DNA of 64,000 nucleotides from Nonomuraea jiangxiensis (GCF_900099965.1 NZ_FNDJ01000008.1:335457-399456); one strand, 5' to 3'; positions 34,311 through 43,705 are shown, counted from the stretch's first letter. Notes: generated from the sequence alone by a model not told the origin. Made by a program: numbers and translations.

Positions 34311-35198
34311 TCAGGCGGTGAGCGCGGCGCCGCTGGTGATCAGGAGGATCACGTCCACGGCCGCCACGGCGACGGCGGTGACGAACGGCAGCCGGGCGGA
34401 CCTGCCGGCCAGCAGCAGCCCCGTGGCCGCCAGGGCGAAGGCGGCGGCCACGGCCGACCAGCCCGCCACCCCGGGGGCGGCGCCTCCAGGGCCGAAGACG
34501 AGCAGGCAGGTGGCGGCCAGCAGCGGCACGGGAATCAGGAGGCGTACGCGGCCGGCGCCCAGGCGCTGCGGCCAGCCGCGTACGCCGGTGCGCAGGTCGC
34601 CCTCGATGTCCGGCAGCACGTTGGCCAGGTGCGCGCCCACACCGAGCAGCGCGGCGGCCACGACCGCCCACCAGGCGGGCCACGGCTCACCCGGCAGGCC
34701 CAGCGTCACGAAGGCCGGCAGCACGCCGAACCCCACCGCGTAGGGCGCCCACGACAGCAGAGTCGCCTTCAGCCCGAAGTCGTATGCCCAGGCCGCCAGC
34801 ACCCCCGCGAGGTGCAGCCCGCCCGCCAGCCAGCCGGAGGCCAGCGACAGCGGCACGCAGCAGGCCAGCGCCACGAGCGCGGCGATCCAGACGGCACGCG
34901 CGCTCACCGTGCCGCCCGCGACGGGCTTGCCCGCGCGCCCGGCCGCCGCGTCCCGCTCGGCGTCGATCGCGTCGTTGCACCACCCGATGGAGAGCTGCCC
35001 CGCCAGCACGGCCGCGCCCGCCAGCACGCATCCGACCGCGTCCCGCCCCGTGGCCACGGCCAGCGCGGTGACCAGGGCGGTCACGGCCGCGGTCGGGCCG
35101 GGATGGCACGCACGCGCCAGCCCGGCGGCCCGAATGAGCGCCGCCCGCCCCGGCCGATCGCGCACGACGGCGGCGGCCGCGGGTTCGGGATCAGTCAC
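34311..35198 (-). CDS. UbiA-family prenyltransferase
   Basis: The product is 295 residues from a GTG at 35198 (VTDPEP...); a GTG at 35240 would add 14 residues. It has about eight membrane segments and the two Asp-rich motifs of UbiA enzymes: NDAIDAERD (75-83) and DIEGD (197-201), with GRAGKPVAGG after the first. It transfers an isoprenoid diphosphate to an aromatic or other acceptor in the membrane. It is divergent from a type III PKS over a 122-bp gap and convergent with a geranylgeranyl-reductase-like gene, which suggests prenylation of the PKS product followed by chain reduction. Confidence 0.88.
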   Translation of the reverse strand: MTDPEPAAAAVVRDRPGRAALIRAAGLARACHPGPTAAVTALVTALAVATGRDAVGCVLAGAAVLAGQLSIGWCNDAIDAERDAAAGRAGKPVAGGTVSARAVWIAALVALACCVPLSLASGWLAGGLHLAGVLAAWAYDFGLKATLLSWAPYAVGFGVLPAFVTLGLPGEPWPAWWAVVAAALLGVGAHLANVLPDIEGDLRTGVRGWPQRLGAGRVRLLIPVPLLAATCLLVFGPGGAAPGVAGWSAVAAAFALAATGLLLAGRSARLPFVTAVAVAAVDVILLITSGAALTA

Positions 35199-35320
35199 AA
35201 GGTGATCGTAGACCGGGCGATCGCCGCGGAGAATTCCCACGCCCTACGCATGGCTTAAATGACCATTTCAAAGGGAAACGTGCGGGGAGTGATAGTTGTC
35301 GGCTGCTGAGGGAGAACTGC

Positions 35321-36373
35321 ATGTCCCGTATCGCCGCAGTCCGTTGTGCTTTCCCTCCCCACCGGTACCCGCAGTCCGAACTCACCGACCTGGCCGCCCG
35401 CGTGTGCCTGCCGGAGAACGCCGACCGGCGCCTCCTCGACCGCCTGCACCGCAGCGCCCGGGTGGACTACCGCCACCTCGCCCTGCCCATCGAGCAGTAC
35501 GAGAAGCTCAACGGCTTCGGCGCCGCCAACGACGCCTTCGTCTCGGTCGCCGTGGACCTGGGGCTCGAAAGCGTGAAGGCCGCCCTGGACGCGGCCGAAC
35601 TGGAGCCGACCGACGTCGACATGATCATGTTCACGTCGGTGACCGGCATCGCCGCGCCCTCCATCGACGCCCGGCTGGCGGCGGCGCTCGGCCTGCGGCC
35701 CGACGTCAAGCGGGTGCCCGTCTTCGGCCTGGGCTGCGTGGCCGGAGCGGCGGGCATCGCCAGGATCCACGACTATCTGCGCGGCTGGCCGGACCACGTG
35801 GCCGTGCTGCTGTCGGTGGAGTTGTGCTCGCTCACCGTGCAGCGGGGCGACTCCTCGCCCGCGAACCTGGTCGCCAGCGCGTTGTTCGGCGACGGCGCGG
35901 CCGCGGTGGTGGCCTGCGGCGGCGGGCGCGCGGCGGGCGGGCCCACCGTCGTGGCCACGCGCAGCCACCTGTATCCGGGCTCCGAGCACGTCATGGGGTG
36001 GCAGGTGGGTGACACGGGCTTCCGGGTGATGCTGGACGCGAGCGTCCCGGCGGTCGTGCGACGTTACCTGCCCGACGACGTACACGGGCTGCTGGCCGAG
36101 CACGGCGTGACGGCCGGGGAGGTGACGGCGTGGGTGTGCCATCCCGGCGGGCCGAAGGTGCTCGAAGCCGTGTCGGACGCGCTCGGCCTGCCCGCGGGCG
36201 CGCTCGACGTGACGTGGCGCTCCCTCGCGGCCAACGGCAACCTGTCCTCCTCCTCGGTCCTGCAGGTCCTCGGTGACACCCTTGCCACCCGGTCGCCCGA
36301 GCCGGGAACCTGGGGACTGATCATCGCCATGGGTCCGGGCTTCTGCTCCGAACTCGTCCTGATCCGCTGGTGA
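35321..36373 (+). CDS. Type III polyketide synthase (chalcone/alkylresorcinol synthase-like)
   Basis: The product is 350 residues, normal for the family. The thiolase-fold triad is complete: Cys139 in VFGLGCVAGAAGIARI, His274 in WVCHPGGPKVLEAV and Asn307 in SLAANGNLSSSSVL. The IMFTSVTGIAAPSID and GFCSELVLIRW segments match bacterial SrsA/PKS11-type enzymes rather than the naphthalene synthase RppA. These condense a fatty acyl starter with malonyl-CoA to alkylresorcinols or pyrones. It is followed by an ICMT-like methyltransferase and an FAD hydroxylase, the SrsA-SrsB-SrsC order of Streptomyces griseus. Confidence 0.92.
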   Translation: MSRIAAVRCAFPPHRYPQSELTDLAARVCLPENADRRLLDRLHRSARVDYRHLALPIEQYEKLNGFGAANDAFVSVAVDLGLESVKAALDAAELEPTDVDMIMFTSVTGIAAPSIDARLAAALGLRPDVKRVPVFGLGCVAGAAGIARIHDYLRGWPDHVAVLLSVELCSLTVQRGDSSPANLVASALFGDGAAAVVACGGGRAAGGPTVVATRSHLYPGSEHVMGWQVGDTGFRVMLDASVPAVVRRYLPDDVHGLLAEHGVTAGEVTAWVCHPGGPKVLEAVSDALGLPAGALDVTWRSLAANGNLSSSSVLQVLGDTLATRSPEPGTWGLIIAMGPGFCSELVLIRW

Positions 36374-36407
36374 CCACACCCATGAACCGACTGCTGGGGA
36401 CTGCCCT

Positions 36408-36929
36408 ATGACCTGGTATCTGGTGCTCGTCGTACTGGTCGGCCTGGAGCGCGTGGCGGAGCTCGTCGTCGCCCGGCGCAACGCCGCGTGGAGCATGGCG
36501 CGCGGCGGCGTCCTGACCGGCCAGGGGCACTATCCGTGGATGGTGGCCCTGCACACCGGGCTGCTCGTCTGCGCGCCGCTGGAGGTCGCGCTGACCGGGC
36601 GGCCCTTCCTGGCCGCGCTCGGCTGGCCGATGCTCGCCCTCGTCGTGGCGGCCCAGGGGTTGCGGTGGTGGTGCATCACCGCGCTCGGGCCGCGCTGGAA
36701 CACGCAGGTGATCGTGGTGCCGGGCCTGCCGCTGGTGACGCGCGGCCCCTACCGGTTCCGGTGGCTGCGTCATCCCAACTACGTGGCGGTGGCGGTGGAG
36801 GGGCTCGCGCTGCCGCTGGTGCACACGGCCTGGGTCACGGCGCTGGCGTTCACGGTGCTCAACGCCGCGCTGATGGTGGTGCGGATCCGATGTGAGAACG
36901 CGGCTCTCGCCCTCGCCCCAGGCCGGTGA
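36408..36929 (+). CDS. Isoprenylcysteine carboxyl methyltransferase-like enzyme (SrsB-like)
   Basis: The product is 173 residues with four or five membrane helices. The C-terminal GPYRFRWLRHPNYVAVAVEG, then LALPLVHTAW, is the ICMT/PEMT core (RH.NY...E) that binds SAM. In the srs operon the equivalent enzyme O-methylates alkylresorcinol. The start lies 34 bp after the PKS stop and the gene ends just before the FAD enzyme, so the three form one transcript. It acts in the membrane on a lipid phenol. Confidence 0.88.
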   Translation: MTWYLVLVVLVGLERVAELVVARRNAAWSMARGGVLTGQGHYPWMVALHTGLLVCAPLEVALTGRPFLAALGWPMLALVVAAQGLRWWCITALGPRWNTQVIVVPGLPLVTRGPYRFRWLRHPNYVAVAVEGLALPLVHTAWVTALAFTVLNAALMVVRIRCENAALALAPGR

Positions 36930-36933
36930 CGGC

Positions 36934-37947
36934 GTGATCGACGTGCTCGTCGCGGGCGGCGGCCCGGCGGGGCTGGCGGTGGCCGTGCACGCGGCGCTGG
37001 CGGGGATGGAGGCGGTGGTCGTCGAGCCGCGTGCCTCGCCCGTGGACAAGGCGTGCGGCGAGGGCGTCATGCCGGGCGGGGTGGCGGCGCTGAAGGCGAT
37101 GGGGGTGGAGGTCGAGGGGCACGGGTTCCGCGGCATCCACTACCTCGACGGGCGGCGGGAGGTGCGGGCCGCCTTCGCCGCCGCCCCCGGGCTGGGCGTA
37201 CGACGTACACACCTGCATGCGGCGCTCGCCCGGCGGGCCGCCGAGCTGGGCGTCAAGACGGTCACCGGCAAGATCACCCGCGTCGAGCAGGACCGGGACG
37301 GCGTGGAGGCCGCCGGGCTGCGGGCCCGCTGGCTGGTGGCCGCCGACGGGCTGCACTCGCCGCTGCGCCGCTCCCTCGGCCTCGACCTGCCCGCGCGCGG
37401 ACCCCGCAGGTACGGCCAGCGCAGGCACTACAGGATCGAGCCGTGGACCGACTTCGTCGAGGTCCACTGGTCGGGCACCGGCGAGGCGTACGTCACGCCC
37501 GTCGCCCGGGACCTGATCGGCGTCGCGATACTCAGCTCGGTACGCCGCGGCTACGACGAGCACCTGCGCGGCTTCCCCGGCCTGACCCGCCGCCTGAGCG
37601 GCCCGGCCGTCACCCCCGTGCGCGGCGCGGGCCCGCTGCGCCAGGCCGTGCGCACCCGCCGCGCGGGCCGCGTCCTGCTGGTCGGCGACGCCGCCGGCTA
37701 CGTGGACGCGCTCACCGGCGAGGGCGTCTCGCTGGCCGTGCGCTCGGCCGAACTGCTGGTCAGGTGCCTGGCCGAGGACCGGCCCGAGGACTATGACGGC
37801 GCGTGGCTCCGGCTGTCCCGCACCCACCGGCTGCTGACGGGCGCGCTGGTGCAGGCCGCCCGCCGCCCCGGCACGGCCCGGCTCGTGGTGCCCGCCGCCC
37901 GCCGTCTGCCCGGCCTGTTCACCCGCATCGTCAGGATCCTCGCCTGA
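36934..37947 (+). CDS. FAD-dependent monooxygenase (SrsC-like)
   Basis: The product is 337 residues from a GTG at 36934 (VIDVLVAGGGPAGLAVAVHA); a GTG at 36892 would overlap the methyltransferase and add 14 residues. It has the FAD loop GGGPAG, VVEPRASPVDKACGEGVMPG, LGVRRTHLHAALARRAAELG, the RARWLVAADGLHSPLRR DG motif and LLVGDAAGYVDALTGEGVSL. This is the para-hydroxybenzoate-hydroxylase/geranylgeranyl-reductase superfamily. By analogy with SrsC it would hydroxylate the resorcinol ring to give a hydroquinone or quinone. Confidence 0.88.
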   Translation: MIDVLVAGGGPAGLAVAVHAALAGMEAVVVEPRASPVDKACGEGVMPGGVAALKAMGVEVEGHGFRGIHYLDGRREVRAAFAAAPGLGVRRTHLHAALARRAAELGVKTVTGKITRVEQDRDGVEAAGLRARWLVAADGLHSPLRRSLGLDLPARGPRRYGQRRHYRIEPWTDFVEVHWSGTGEAYVTPVARDLIGVAILSSVRRGYDEHLRGFPGLTRRLSGPAVTPVRGAGPLRQAVRTRRAGRVLLVGDAAGYVDALTGEGVSLAVRSAELLVRCLAEDRPEDYDGAWLRLSRTHRLLTGALVQAARRPGTARLVVPAARRLPGLFTRIVRILA

Positions 37948-38172
37948 CCCGCACGCCTCCCAGCCGTCCCTGACGGGCTCTCATCCGTCGATGGCCATCG
38001 CCTCGCCGTGGCCAGAACCCCGCAGGTCGCAGGCCCATAGGTGCGCCGAACTTTGTATGACATTGATTGTTCGCCACGCGGCCGTCGGCGCCGTACAACG
38101 CCTTCGCGGTAGACACACCATCGACTCCGGCCGGCGACTCCGCCGGCCTCTCCCCGAGGCACAAGGAGAGCG

Positions 38173-39174
38173 ATGTTGCGTGTCAGGCCGAGCACCACGC
38201 GGGCGTCCGTCGTCGCCGGTCTCCTGACGCTGGTGGCCTGTTCGGCGGGAGGCGGGACGACGGCGGCAGGCTCCGCCGGGCCGCCACCGCCGGTGACCGC
38301 CGACGAGGCTCGCGTGCTCTGGGACGCCGAACAGTCGCTGCTGCGCGACTGCATGGCGCGGCACGGGTTCGAGTACTGGGCCGCACCGCACGACCCGATC
38401 CCCGAGGACCGTGACTTCCCCTACGTGGTCGACGACGTCGGCTGGGCCCGCCGGCACGGCTACGGCAGCGACATCGTGGACCGCATCGACCGGCTCAGGG
38501 ACCAGAACCCGAACCGGCGCTACCTTGAGGCGTTGCCCGCGCAGCGCCGGAAGGCCGCCTTCACCGCCCTCAACGGCGAGGGCCCGCGGCCCGGGACCGT
38601 GAAACGCCGGCCCGACCAGCTGGAGGTCTGGCTCCCCACCGGAGGAGTCGTACGGAGAAGCGCGCTCAGCTGCACCTCGCAGGCCCAGCGCCAGCTGTAC
38701 GGCGACCTGCCCGAGTGGTACCGGGCCACCAGGACGTTGCAGAATCTCGACAGCGTCCGCACGGCCCGCGTGCACCGGGACCCACGCTTCACCTCGGCGG
38801 TGGCGGCCTGGTCGGCATGCATGCGCGAGCGCGGCCACCCGTACGCCGACCCGTCGGATGCGCGCGCCGAGGCCCTCGCCCAGGCACCGACGGGACCGGA
38901 GGCGCGTGAGAAGGAGATCTCCACCGCGGTCGCGGAGGCGACCTGCGCCGGCACGGCCGGTCTGGCGGCTGTGGCACGCGACCTCGACGAGCAGTACGCG
39001 CGCGACATCGCCCAGCGATACCGGCGAGAGGTCCGGACCGAGCGACGCCTCCAGCGCGCCGCACTCCCCCGCGCGCTCACCATCACCGCCGCCGGACCGT
39101 CACCGGCCGGCGGCGCCACCCAGACCCTCATCGACAACCCCCTACGAAACACCCAAGGAAAGGACAATTCATGA
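38173..39174 (+). CDS. Secreted lipoprotein of unknown function
   Basis: The product is 333 residues, with AAGGAGAGCG just upstream. Lipobox LLTLVACSAG gives Cys23. The body has four more cysteines (LLRDCMARHGFEYW, SALSCTSQAQ, AWSACMRERGHPYADPSDAR, AEATCAGTAGL) and a C-terminal coiled-coil-like stretch (YARDIAQRYRREVRTERRLQ). The C-x-R-x-G-[FH] and SACMRERG pattern recurs in actinomycete extracellular proteins of unknown role, often next to peptidase-inhibitor-like genes. Its stop overlaps the next gene (ATGA), a translationally coupled secreted pair. Confidence 0.8.
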   Translation: MLRVRPSTTRASVVAGLLTLVACSAGGGTTAAGSAGPPPPVTADEARVLWDAEQSLLRDCMARHGFEYWAAPHDPIPEDRDFPYVVDDVGWARRHGYGSDIVDRIDRLRDQNPNRRYLEALPAQRRKAAFTALNGEGPRPGTVKRRPDQLEVWLPTGGVVRRSALSCTSQAQRQLYGDLPEWYRATRTLQNLDSVRTARVHRDPRFTSAVAAWSACMRERGHPYADPSDARAEALAQAPTGPEAREKEISTAVAEATCAGTAGLAAVARDLDEQYARDIAQRYRREVRTERRLQRAALPRALTITAAGPSPAGGATQTLIDNPLRNTQGKDNS

Positions 39175-39710
39175 AGAGAACCGTCGGATTCCTGGCCGGC
39201 CTGGCCATCGCGGGCCTGTTTCTGGCCGGCGCTCCGGGGGCCGCCTTCGCCACTCCACCCAGCCCCGAACCGTCGGGCACGCCGACGCCCGCCGCGAGCG
39301 GCGCACCGCGTACGCCGGTCCCCCCTGACAAGGAGGGCGCCAAGGGCGTGCAGATGGCGGACGGCAACGTCTATGTCTGGGGAGACATGGACTTCACCGG
39401 CCTGTGGTGTTACTGGAGCGGCCACCACCGGGTGTGGCAGTACGCCTGGAACAGCCTCTACGGCTCCCCGGGCACCTGCCTGACCAAGAGCCACTCCTTC
39501 AACGACGTCGCCTCGTCGATGTGGAACAACGGCTTCCCCGGCGAGTACGCCCAGGTGCGGTTCTACCGGGACATCGGGCAGGAAGGGCCGTCGATGTGCC
39601 TGGCCAACGGCGAGGACTGGGGGAACCTCGGCCTGGGCTGGGAGCTCTTCAACGACGGTACGAACGCCAACGACCAGATCTCCTCCCACATGTGGGTGAA
39701 CAGCTGCTGA
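39171..39710 (+). CDS. Secreted I36-type peptidase-inhibitor/beta-gamma-crystallin-like protein
   Basis: The product is 179 residues with a signal peptide (GFLAGLAIAGLFLAGAPGAA, cut near AFATPP) and a Pro/Thr-rich linker to about residue 55. The domain VYVWGDMDFTGLWCYWSGHH, SFNDVASSMWNNGFPGEYAQ, VRFYRDIGQ and ANDQISSHMWVNSC resembles the SMPI/I36 fold. That fold has paired Greek keys, N-D-x-x-S-S-x-W turns and four Cys forming two bridges. Known relatives inhibit metalloproteases or bind calcium. Start and stop codons overlap with the upstream lipoprotein, so the two are made together. Confidence 0.83.
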   Translation: MKRTVGFLAGLAIAGLFLAGAPGAAFATPPSPEPSGTPTPAASGAPRTPVPPDKEGAKGVQMADGNVYVWGDMDFTGLWCYWSGHHRVWQYAWNSLYGSPGTCLTKSHSFNDVASSMWNNGFPGEYAQVRFYRDIGQEGPSMCLANGEDWGNLGLGWELFNDGTNANDQISSHMWVNSC

Positions 39711-39721
39711 CACCCCACGGC

Positions 39722-39749
39722 GGTGCCCGGCAGGGACGAGCCGGGCACC
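39722..39749. terminator. Shared terminator between convergent genes
   Basis: GGTGCCCGGC (39722-39731) pairs with GCCGGGCACC (39740-39749) around AGGGACGA. It lies between the I36-type gene and the convergent WD40 gene and can serve both. Confidence 0.7.
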
Positions 39750-39758
39750 ACCGCACAT

Positions 39759-42700
39759 CTAGCAGGGCGGCCGGTATGCGAGGTCCGCGAAGTGCCGGCT
39801 CCACTCCGGAGCGGCGATCCGCGGGAAGGACAGGTCGCAGACGCGGCCGGCGACCTGTTCGAGATCCACCTGCCACAAACGTACGGTGCGGTCCTCGCCG
39901 GAGGTGACCAGATGCCCGCCCGAGCGGCTGAACGCGGCCGAGTAGACGCGGTCGGCGTGGCCGGACAGCGCGGCCAGCGCCACGGGGGCGCGCCGGTCGG
40001 TGATGTCCCACAGCCGGACGGTCCGGTCCAGGCCGGCCGTGGCCAGCAGAGGTCCCCGGGGGGCGAAGGCCACGGAGGAGATGGCGTCGGTGTGGCCGTG
40101 CGAGACCGACAGGGCCGTGACCCTGCGCCGGCCGGAGAGGTCCCAGAGCCGGACCGTGCTGTCCAGCCCGGCGGTGGCGAGGGTACGGCCGTCGGGCGCG
40201 AACGCCACTCCCTGCACGTGGTCGGTATGCCCCTCGGCGCGGGCCAGCGGGGTGGGCCGGCCGGGGTCGGTGACGTCCCACAGGACCACCGCCTTCTCCT
40301 GGGTGGTCGCCAGCGTCCGGCCGTCCGGCGCGAACGCCAGCGCCAGCGTGCCGCTGCCCTGCGGGGGCAGGGCTCCGGCGGAGCGGGGACGGCGGGGGTC
40401 GCGCACATCCCACAGGCGTACGACGTTGTCGCTCGGGCTGGCGCTGGCCACCAGCCCGCCCAGCGGGTGAAAGGCGACCGACCTGATCCCCTCGACGTGC
40501 GCGTCGATCTCCGCCAGTAGCGCGGGGCGGCTCGGCTCACTGGTCCGCCACAGGCGGACGGCGCCGTCGATGCCGCCGGTGGCCAGCAGGTCGCCGCCCG
40601 GGCTGAAGGCCACCGACTTGACCTGTCCCTTGTGCCCGGTGAGCACCGGCAGCGCCTGGGGGTGGTAGGGATCGGTGACGTCCCAGAGCCGCGCGGCGAA
40701 GTCCTCCCCGCCCGCGGCGACCGTACGGCCGTCGGGGCTGAAGGCGGCCGTGGACAGCGCCGCCGCGCCACCGGTGAGGATGGGGCCGGGCAGGTCGGTC
40801 AGCAGCGCCGTACGGTCCGAGCTGGCGGAGGCGAGGGTGCGGCCGTCCGGGCTGAAGGTCAGCGACCACACGGTGTTGGTGTGCGCGGTGAGCGTCGTCA
40901 CGGCGACGGGCGCGCCGGGTACGGAGACGTCCCAGACCCGGACGGTGTGATCCCAACCGGCGGTGGCGACGGTGCGCCCGTCCGGGCTGAAGGCGACCGT
41001 CTGGAGCGGGCCCGTGTGCCCCCGCAGCCGGCCGGACTCCGCGGGGCGGGCCGGATCGGTGACGTTCCACAGCCGGGTGACGTGGTCCCAGCCCGCGGTG
41101 GCGACGGTGCGCCCGTCCGGGCTGAAGGCGGCCGACATCACCCTGCTGTTCTTGTGCGGCAGCCGGCTGCGCAGGGTGTGGCGGGCCGGATCGGTGACGT
41201 CCCACACGCCAGCCGTGCCGTCGTCTCCCGCGGTCACCAGCAGCCGCCCGGCAGGGTCGAAGGCGGCGGTCCAGATGGTGGCCGGGTGGGCGGTGAAGGA
41301 GCTCAGGGGGCGGGGGGCGCGGGGTGCGGTCAGGTCCCACAGGCGCACCGTGCCGTCCTCCCCGGCGGTGGCCATGGTCTGCTCATCGGTGGTGAAGGCC
41401 ACCGTGAACAGGGGTTTGGCACTGGCCGTGAGGGTGGCCAGCGGCCCGGGCGCCCGCCGGTCGGAGGTGTCCCACAGCCGTACGGTGCCGTCGTAGAAGG
41501 CGCCGGCCAGGATCCGCCCGTCGTGGATGAAGCGCAGCGACTCCACTTCCCCGGACAGCTGGGGAATGGCCGCGGTCACGGCGGGAGGGCGCGCGGTGAG
41601 GTCCCACAGCCGGACCGTCCGGTCGTCGCCGCCTGTCGCGATGGTACGGCCGTCCCTGGTGAAGGCCACCGTGTTGATCTCGTGGTCGAGCCGGGTGGTG
41701 AAAGGAGAGGTGAAGGCGCTCAGCAGGCTGCCGCGTGACTCGAAGGTCGGCGCCAGCCGGTGTGCGGCCAGGCTGAGCTGGGCAGCCAGCGGCGGATTGA
41801 CGGCACGCATGGTGATCGCGTGTTCGGCGACCTTCTGCGACAGGGCGATGTTGCGCTGTTCGGCGGCTTCGCTCCCGGCGTGCAGGGCGTAGCCGGTGGC
41901 CGTGCCGGTCACCAGGAGCAGGACGCTGAGCGCGGCGACGAGTTGCCGCAGCCGGCGGGTGCGGCGGCGGGCCAGGGTCTCCTCGTGGGCGCGCGCGGCC
42001 AGGCTCGCGTCCAGGAACTCGCGTTCCCGGCCGCTGAGCGCCTTCTCGTTGCGCTCTGCCCACTCCTGCGCGGCGGCGAGGCGGGTGCCGCGATAGAGGG
42101 ATCCTGGATCGTGGCGCAGCGACTCCCACGTGTCGGCCGCTTCGGTCAGCCGGTGATGCGTACGCAGTCCCTCGCGGTCCTCGGCGAGCCAGTCCCGCAG
42201 GCGGGGCCAGGAGGAGATGAGCGCCTCGTGAGCGATCTCGACGGTGTCGTGGTCGAGCGTGATGAGCCGGCTGCCGGCGAGATGTTCCAGCACCGCGGCC
42301 ATGCCGTCGTCGCCGCCGTCGAGCCGCCGATGGTGGACCCGCCGTTTGGTGTCCTGGGTGCCTTCACCCACGACGATGAGCCGCAGGAAGAGCTGCCTGG
42401 CGAGGCGCTGGTGCTCGGGGGCGAGGCGGGTGTAGGCGTCCTCGGCCGTCTTCGCGACGGCGCCGGCCAGGCCGCCCGCGCTTTCGTATCCGGCCAGGGT
42501 GAGCGTGCTGCCACGACGCCGGTACCAGGTTTCGAGCAGCACGTGCGACACCAGGGGCAGCACGCCCGCCTGCTGGGCGGCGTCGGCGGCGACGCGCGAC
42601 ACCAGGGCGCCCTCCACCATGCAGTCCATGCCGGCCGCGGGCTTGATGACGGCCTGCCGCAGCTCATCGCTGGTCATGGGGCCCAGCGGCACCTGCGCCT

Positions 42701-43559
42701 CCGGCAGGACCCGCAGCAGTCCCGGCTCCAGCGTGCAGTGGGTGTAGAAGTCGGCCCGCACCCCCACGACCAGGCGGCAGCGGCTGCCCTCCGCCTGCGC
42801 GGCCGTCACGAGCGACTCCACGAACCGGGCGCGTTCCTCCTCGTCCCGGCACAACGTGAAGACCTCTTCGAACTGGTCCACCACGATCAGCAGCTCGGTC
42901 TCGGCAGGACGCTCCACCAGCGCCTGGCGGACCAGACGGTGCAGACCGCGGCGGTCGGCCGCCAGCTCGGCGCGCACGGCGCCGGCCGTGCTCCCCACCA
43001 GCGGCGCCAGATGGACCGCGCACTCCTCCATCGGCTCGGCGCCCGGCGTGAACACCACGGTGTCCCACGGCCGCTCCCCGGCCTGTACGCGGGCGACCAG
43101 GCCCGCTTGCAGCAGCGAGGACTTGCCCGCGCCCGAGGCCCCGAACAGCATCACGATCCGCTGGTCGCCCAGCCGGGTCAGCAGCCCGTCCACGGCCTGC
43201 TCGCGCCCGAAGAACAGCAGCGCGTCCTCCGTGCGGAACGGCGACAGGCCCAGGTAGGGCGAAGGACCATCGGCCGTGCGCGGGGCGCTCTCGGCTGATT
43301 CCTCGCTCAGCTCGTGCCACCGTCTCTCCCACTCCGCCTCGTCGCCCCCGCAGGCGCGTACGTAGGCGAGCGTGACGGCCAGGCTCGGCACCTTCCTTCC
43401 CCCCGCCGCCTCCGACAGGGTGGCCGGGGAGTAGTGCGCGCTACGAGCGAGCTGGCGGTATGTCGGATTCCCGGCTTTCTTGCGTAACAAGCGGAGATCG
43501 GCGGCGAACCGCAGCAGCGTGCTGTCCCCCGCGTCCAGCGGACGCTCCCCCCGAGGCAT
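39759..43559 (-). CDS. XRE-nSTAND1-WD40 signalling protein (14 WD repeats)
   Basis: The product is 1,266 residues from ATG 43559, chosen because AGGGGGGA precedes it; an ATG at 43601 adds 14. Residues ~1-85 are an XRE-like HTH (YRQLARSAHYSPATLSEAAG, GRKVPSLAVTLAYVRACGGD). Residues ~100-500 form an nSTAND1 NTPase with PYLGLSPFRTEDALLFFGRE, Walker A GASGAGKSS (140-148) and Walker B LLIVVDQFEEVF (Asp228). A membrane helix lies near 538-560 (LVAALSVLLLVTGTATGYAL). Residues ~623-1250 contain 14 WD40 repeats (SPDGRTVATAGWDHTVRVWD type), enough for two seven-blade propellers. Such proteins act as ATP-driven molecular switches. It is divergent from an AfsR-type activator. Confidence 0.9.
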   Translation of the reverse strand: MPRGERPLDAGDSTLLRFAADLRLLRKKAGNPTYRQLARSAHYSPATLSEAAGGRKVPSLAVTLAYVRACGGDEAEWERRWHELSEESAESAPRTADGPSPYLGLSPFRTEDALLFFGREQAVDGLLTRLGDQRIVMLFGASGAGKSSLLQAGLVARVQAGERPWDTVVFTPGAEPMEECAVHLAPLVGSTAGAVRAELAADRRGLHRLVRQALVERPAETELLIVVDQFEEVFTLCRDEEERARFVESLVTAAQAEGSRCRLVVGVRADFYTHCTLEPGLLRVLPEAQVPLGPMTSDELRQAVIKPAAGMDCMVEGALVSRVAADAAQQAGVLPLVSHVLLETWYRRRGSTLTLAGYESAGGLAGAVAKTAEDAYTRLAPEHQRLARQLFLRLIVVGEGTQDTKRRVHHRRLDGGDDGMAAVLEHLAGSRLITLDHDTVEIAHEALISSWPRLRDWLAEDREGLRTHHRLTEAADTWESLRHDPGSLYRGTRLAAAQEWAERNEKALSGREREFLDASLAARAHEETLARRRTRRLRQLVAALSVLLLVTGTATGYALHAGSEAAEQRNIALSQKVAEHAITMRAVNPPLAAQLSLAAHRLAPTFESRGSLLSAFTSPFTTRLDHEINTVAFTRDGRTIATGGDDRTVRLWDLTARPPAVTAAIPQLSGEVESLRFIHDGRILAGAFYDGTVRLWDTSDRRAPGPLATLTASAKPLFTVAFTTDEQTMATAGEDGTVRLWDLTAPRAPRPLSSFTAHPATIWTAAFDPAGRLLVTAGDDGTAGVWDVTDPARHTLRSRLPHKNSRVMSAAFSPDGRTVATAGWDHVTRLWNVTDPARPAESGRLRGHTGPLQTVAFSPDGRTVATAGWDHTVRVWDVSVPGAPVAVTTLTAHTNTVWSLTFSPDGRTLASASSDRTALLTDLPGPILTGGAAALSTAAFSPDGRTVAAGGEDFAARLWDVTDPYHPQALPVLTGHKGQVKSVAFSPGGDLLATGGIDGAVRLWRTSEPSRPALLAEIDAHVEGIRSVAFHPLGGLVASASPSDNVVRLWDVRDPRRPRSAGALPPQGSGTLALAFAPDGRTLATTQEKAVVLWDVTDPGRPTPLARAEGHTDHVQGVAFAPDGRTLATAGLDSTVRLWDLSGRRRVTALSVSHGHTDAISSVAFAPRGPLLATAGLDRTVRLWDITDRRAPVALAALSGHADRVYSAAFSRSGGHLVTSGEDRTVRLWQVDLEQVAGRVCDLSFPRIAAPEWSRHFADLAYRPPC

Positions 43560-43705
43560 CTCGTCCCCCCTGCTCCCTGGCCGCATCCCAGCAGATGGCA
43601 ACTGAAGACTTTACCCGCCAGGACTCCGCCGGTCAGTCTGCGCCGGGATCGAGCCGTACAGCACTCGGCCGGGCGGCGGACCACCACTCATCGTTACCAG
43701 ATGAT

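Noticed and set aside
35199..35320. A specific regulator site between UbiA and the type III PKS
   Set aside because: No clear dyad or -35/-10 pair could be assigned by eye in this 122-bp gap.
39759..43559. The WD40 repeats as a DNA tandem repeat or assembly artefact
   Set aside because: Units vary in sequence and each carries a proper WD blade pattern, so they are diverged protein repeats.
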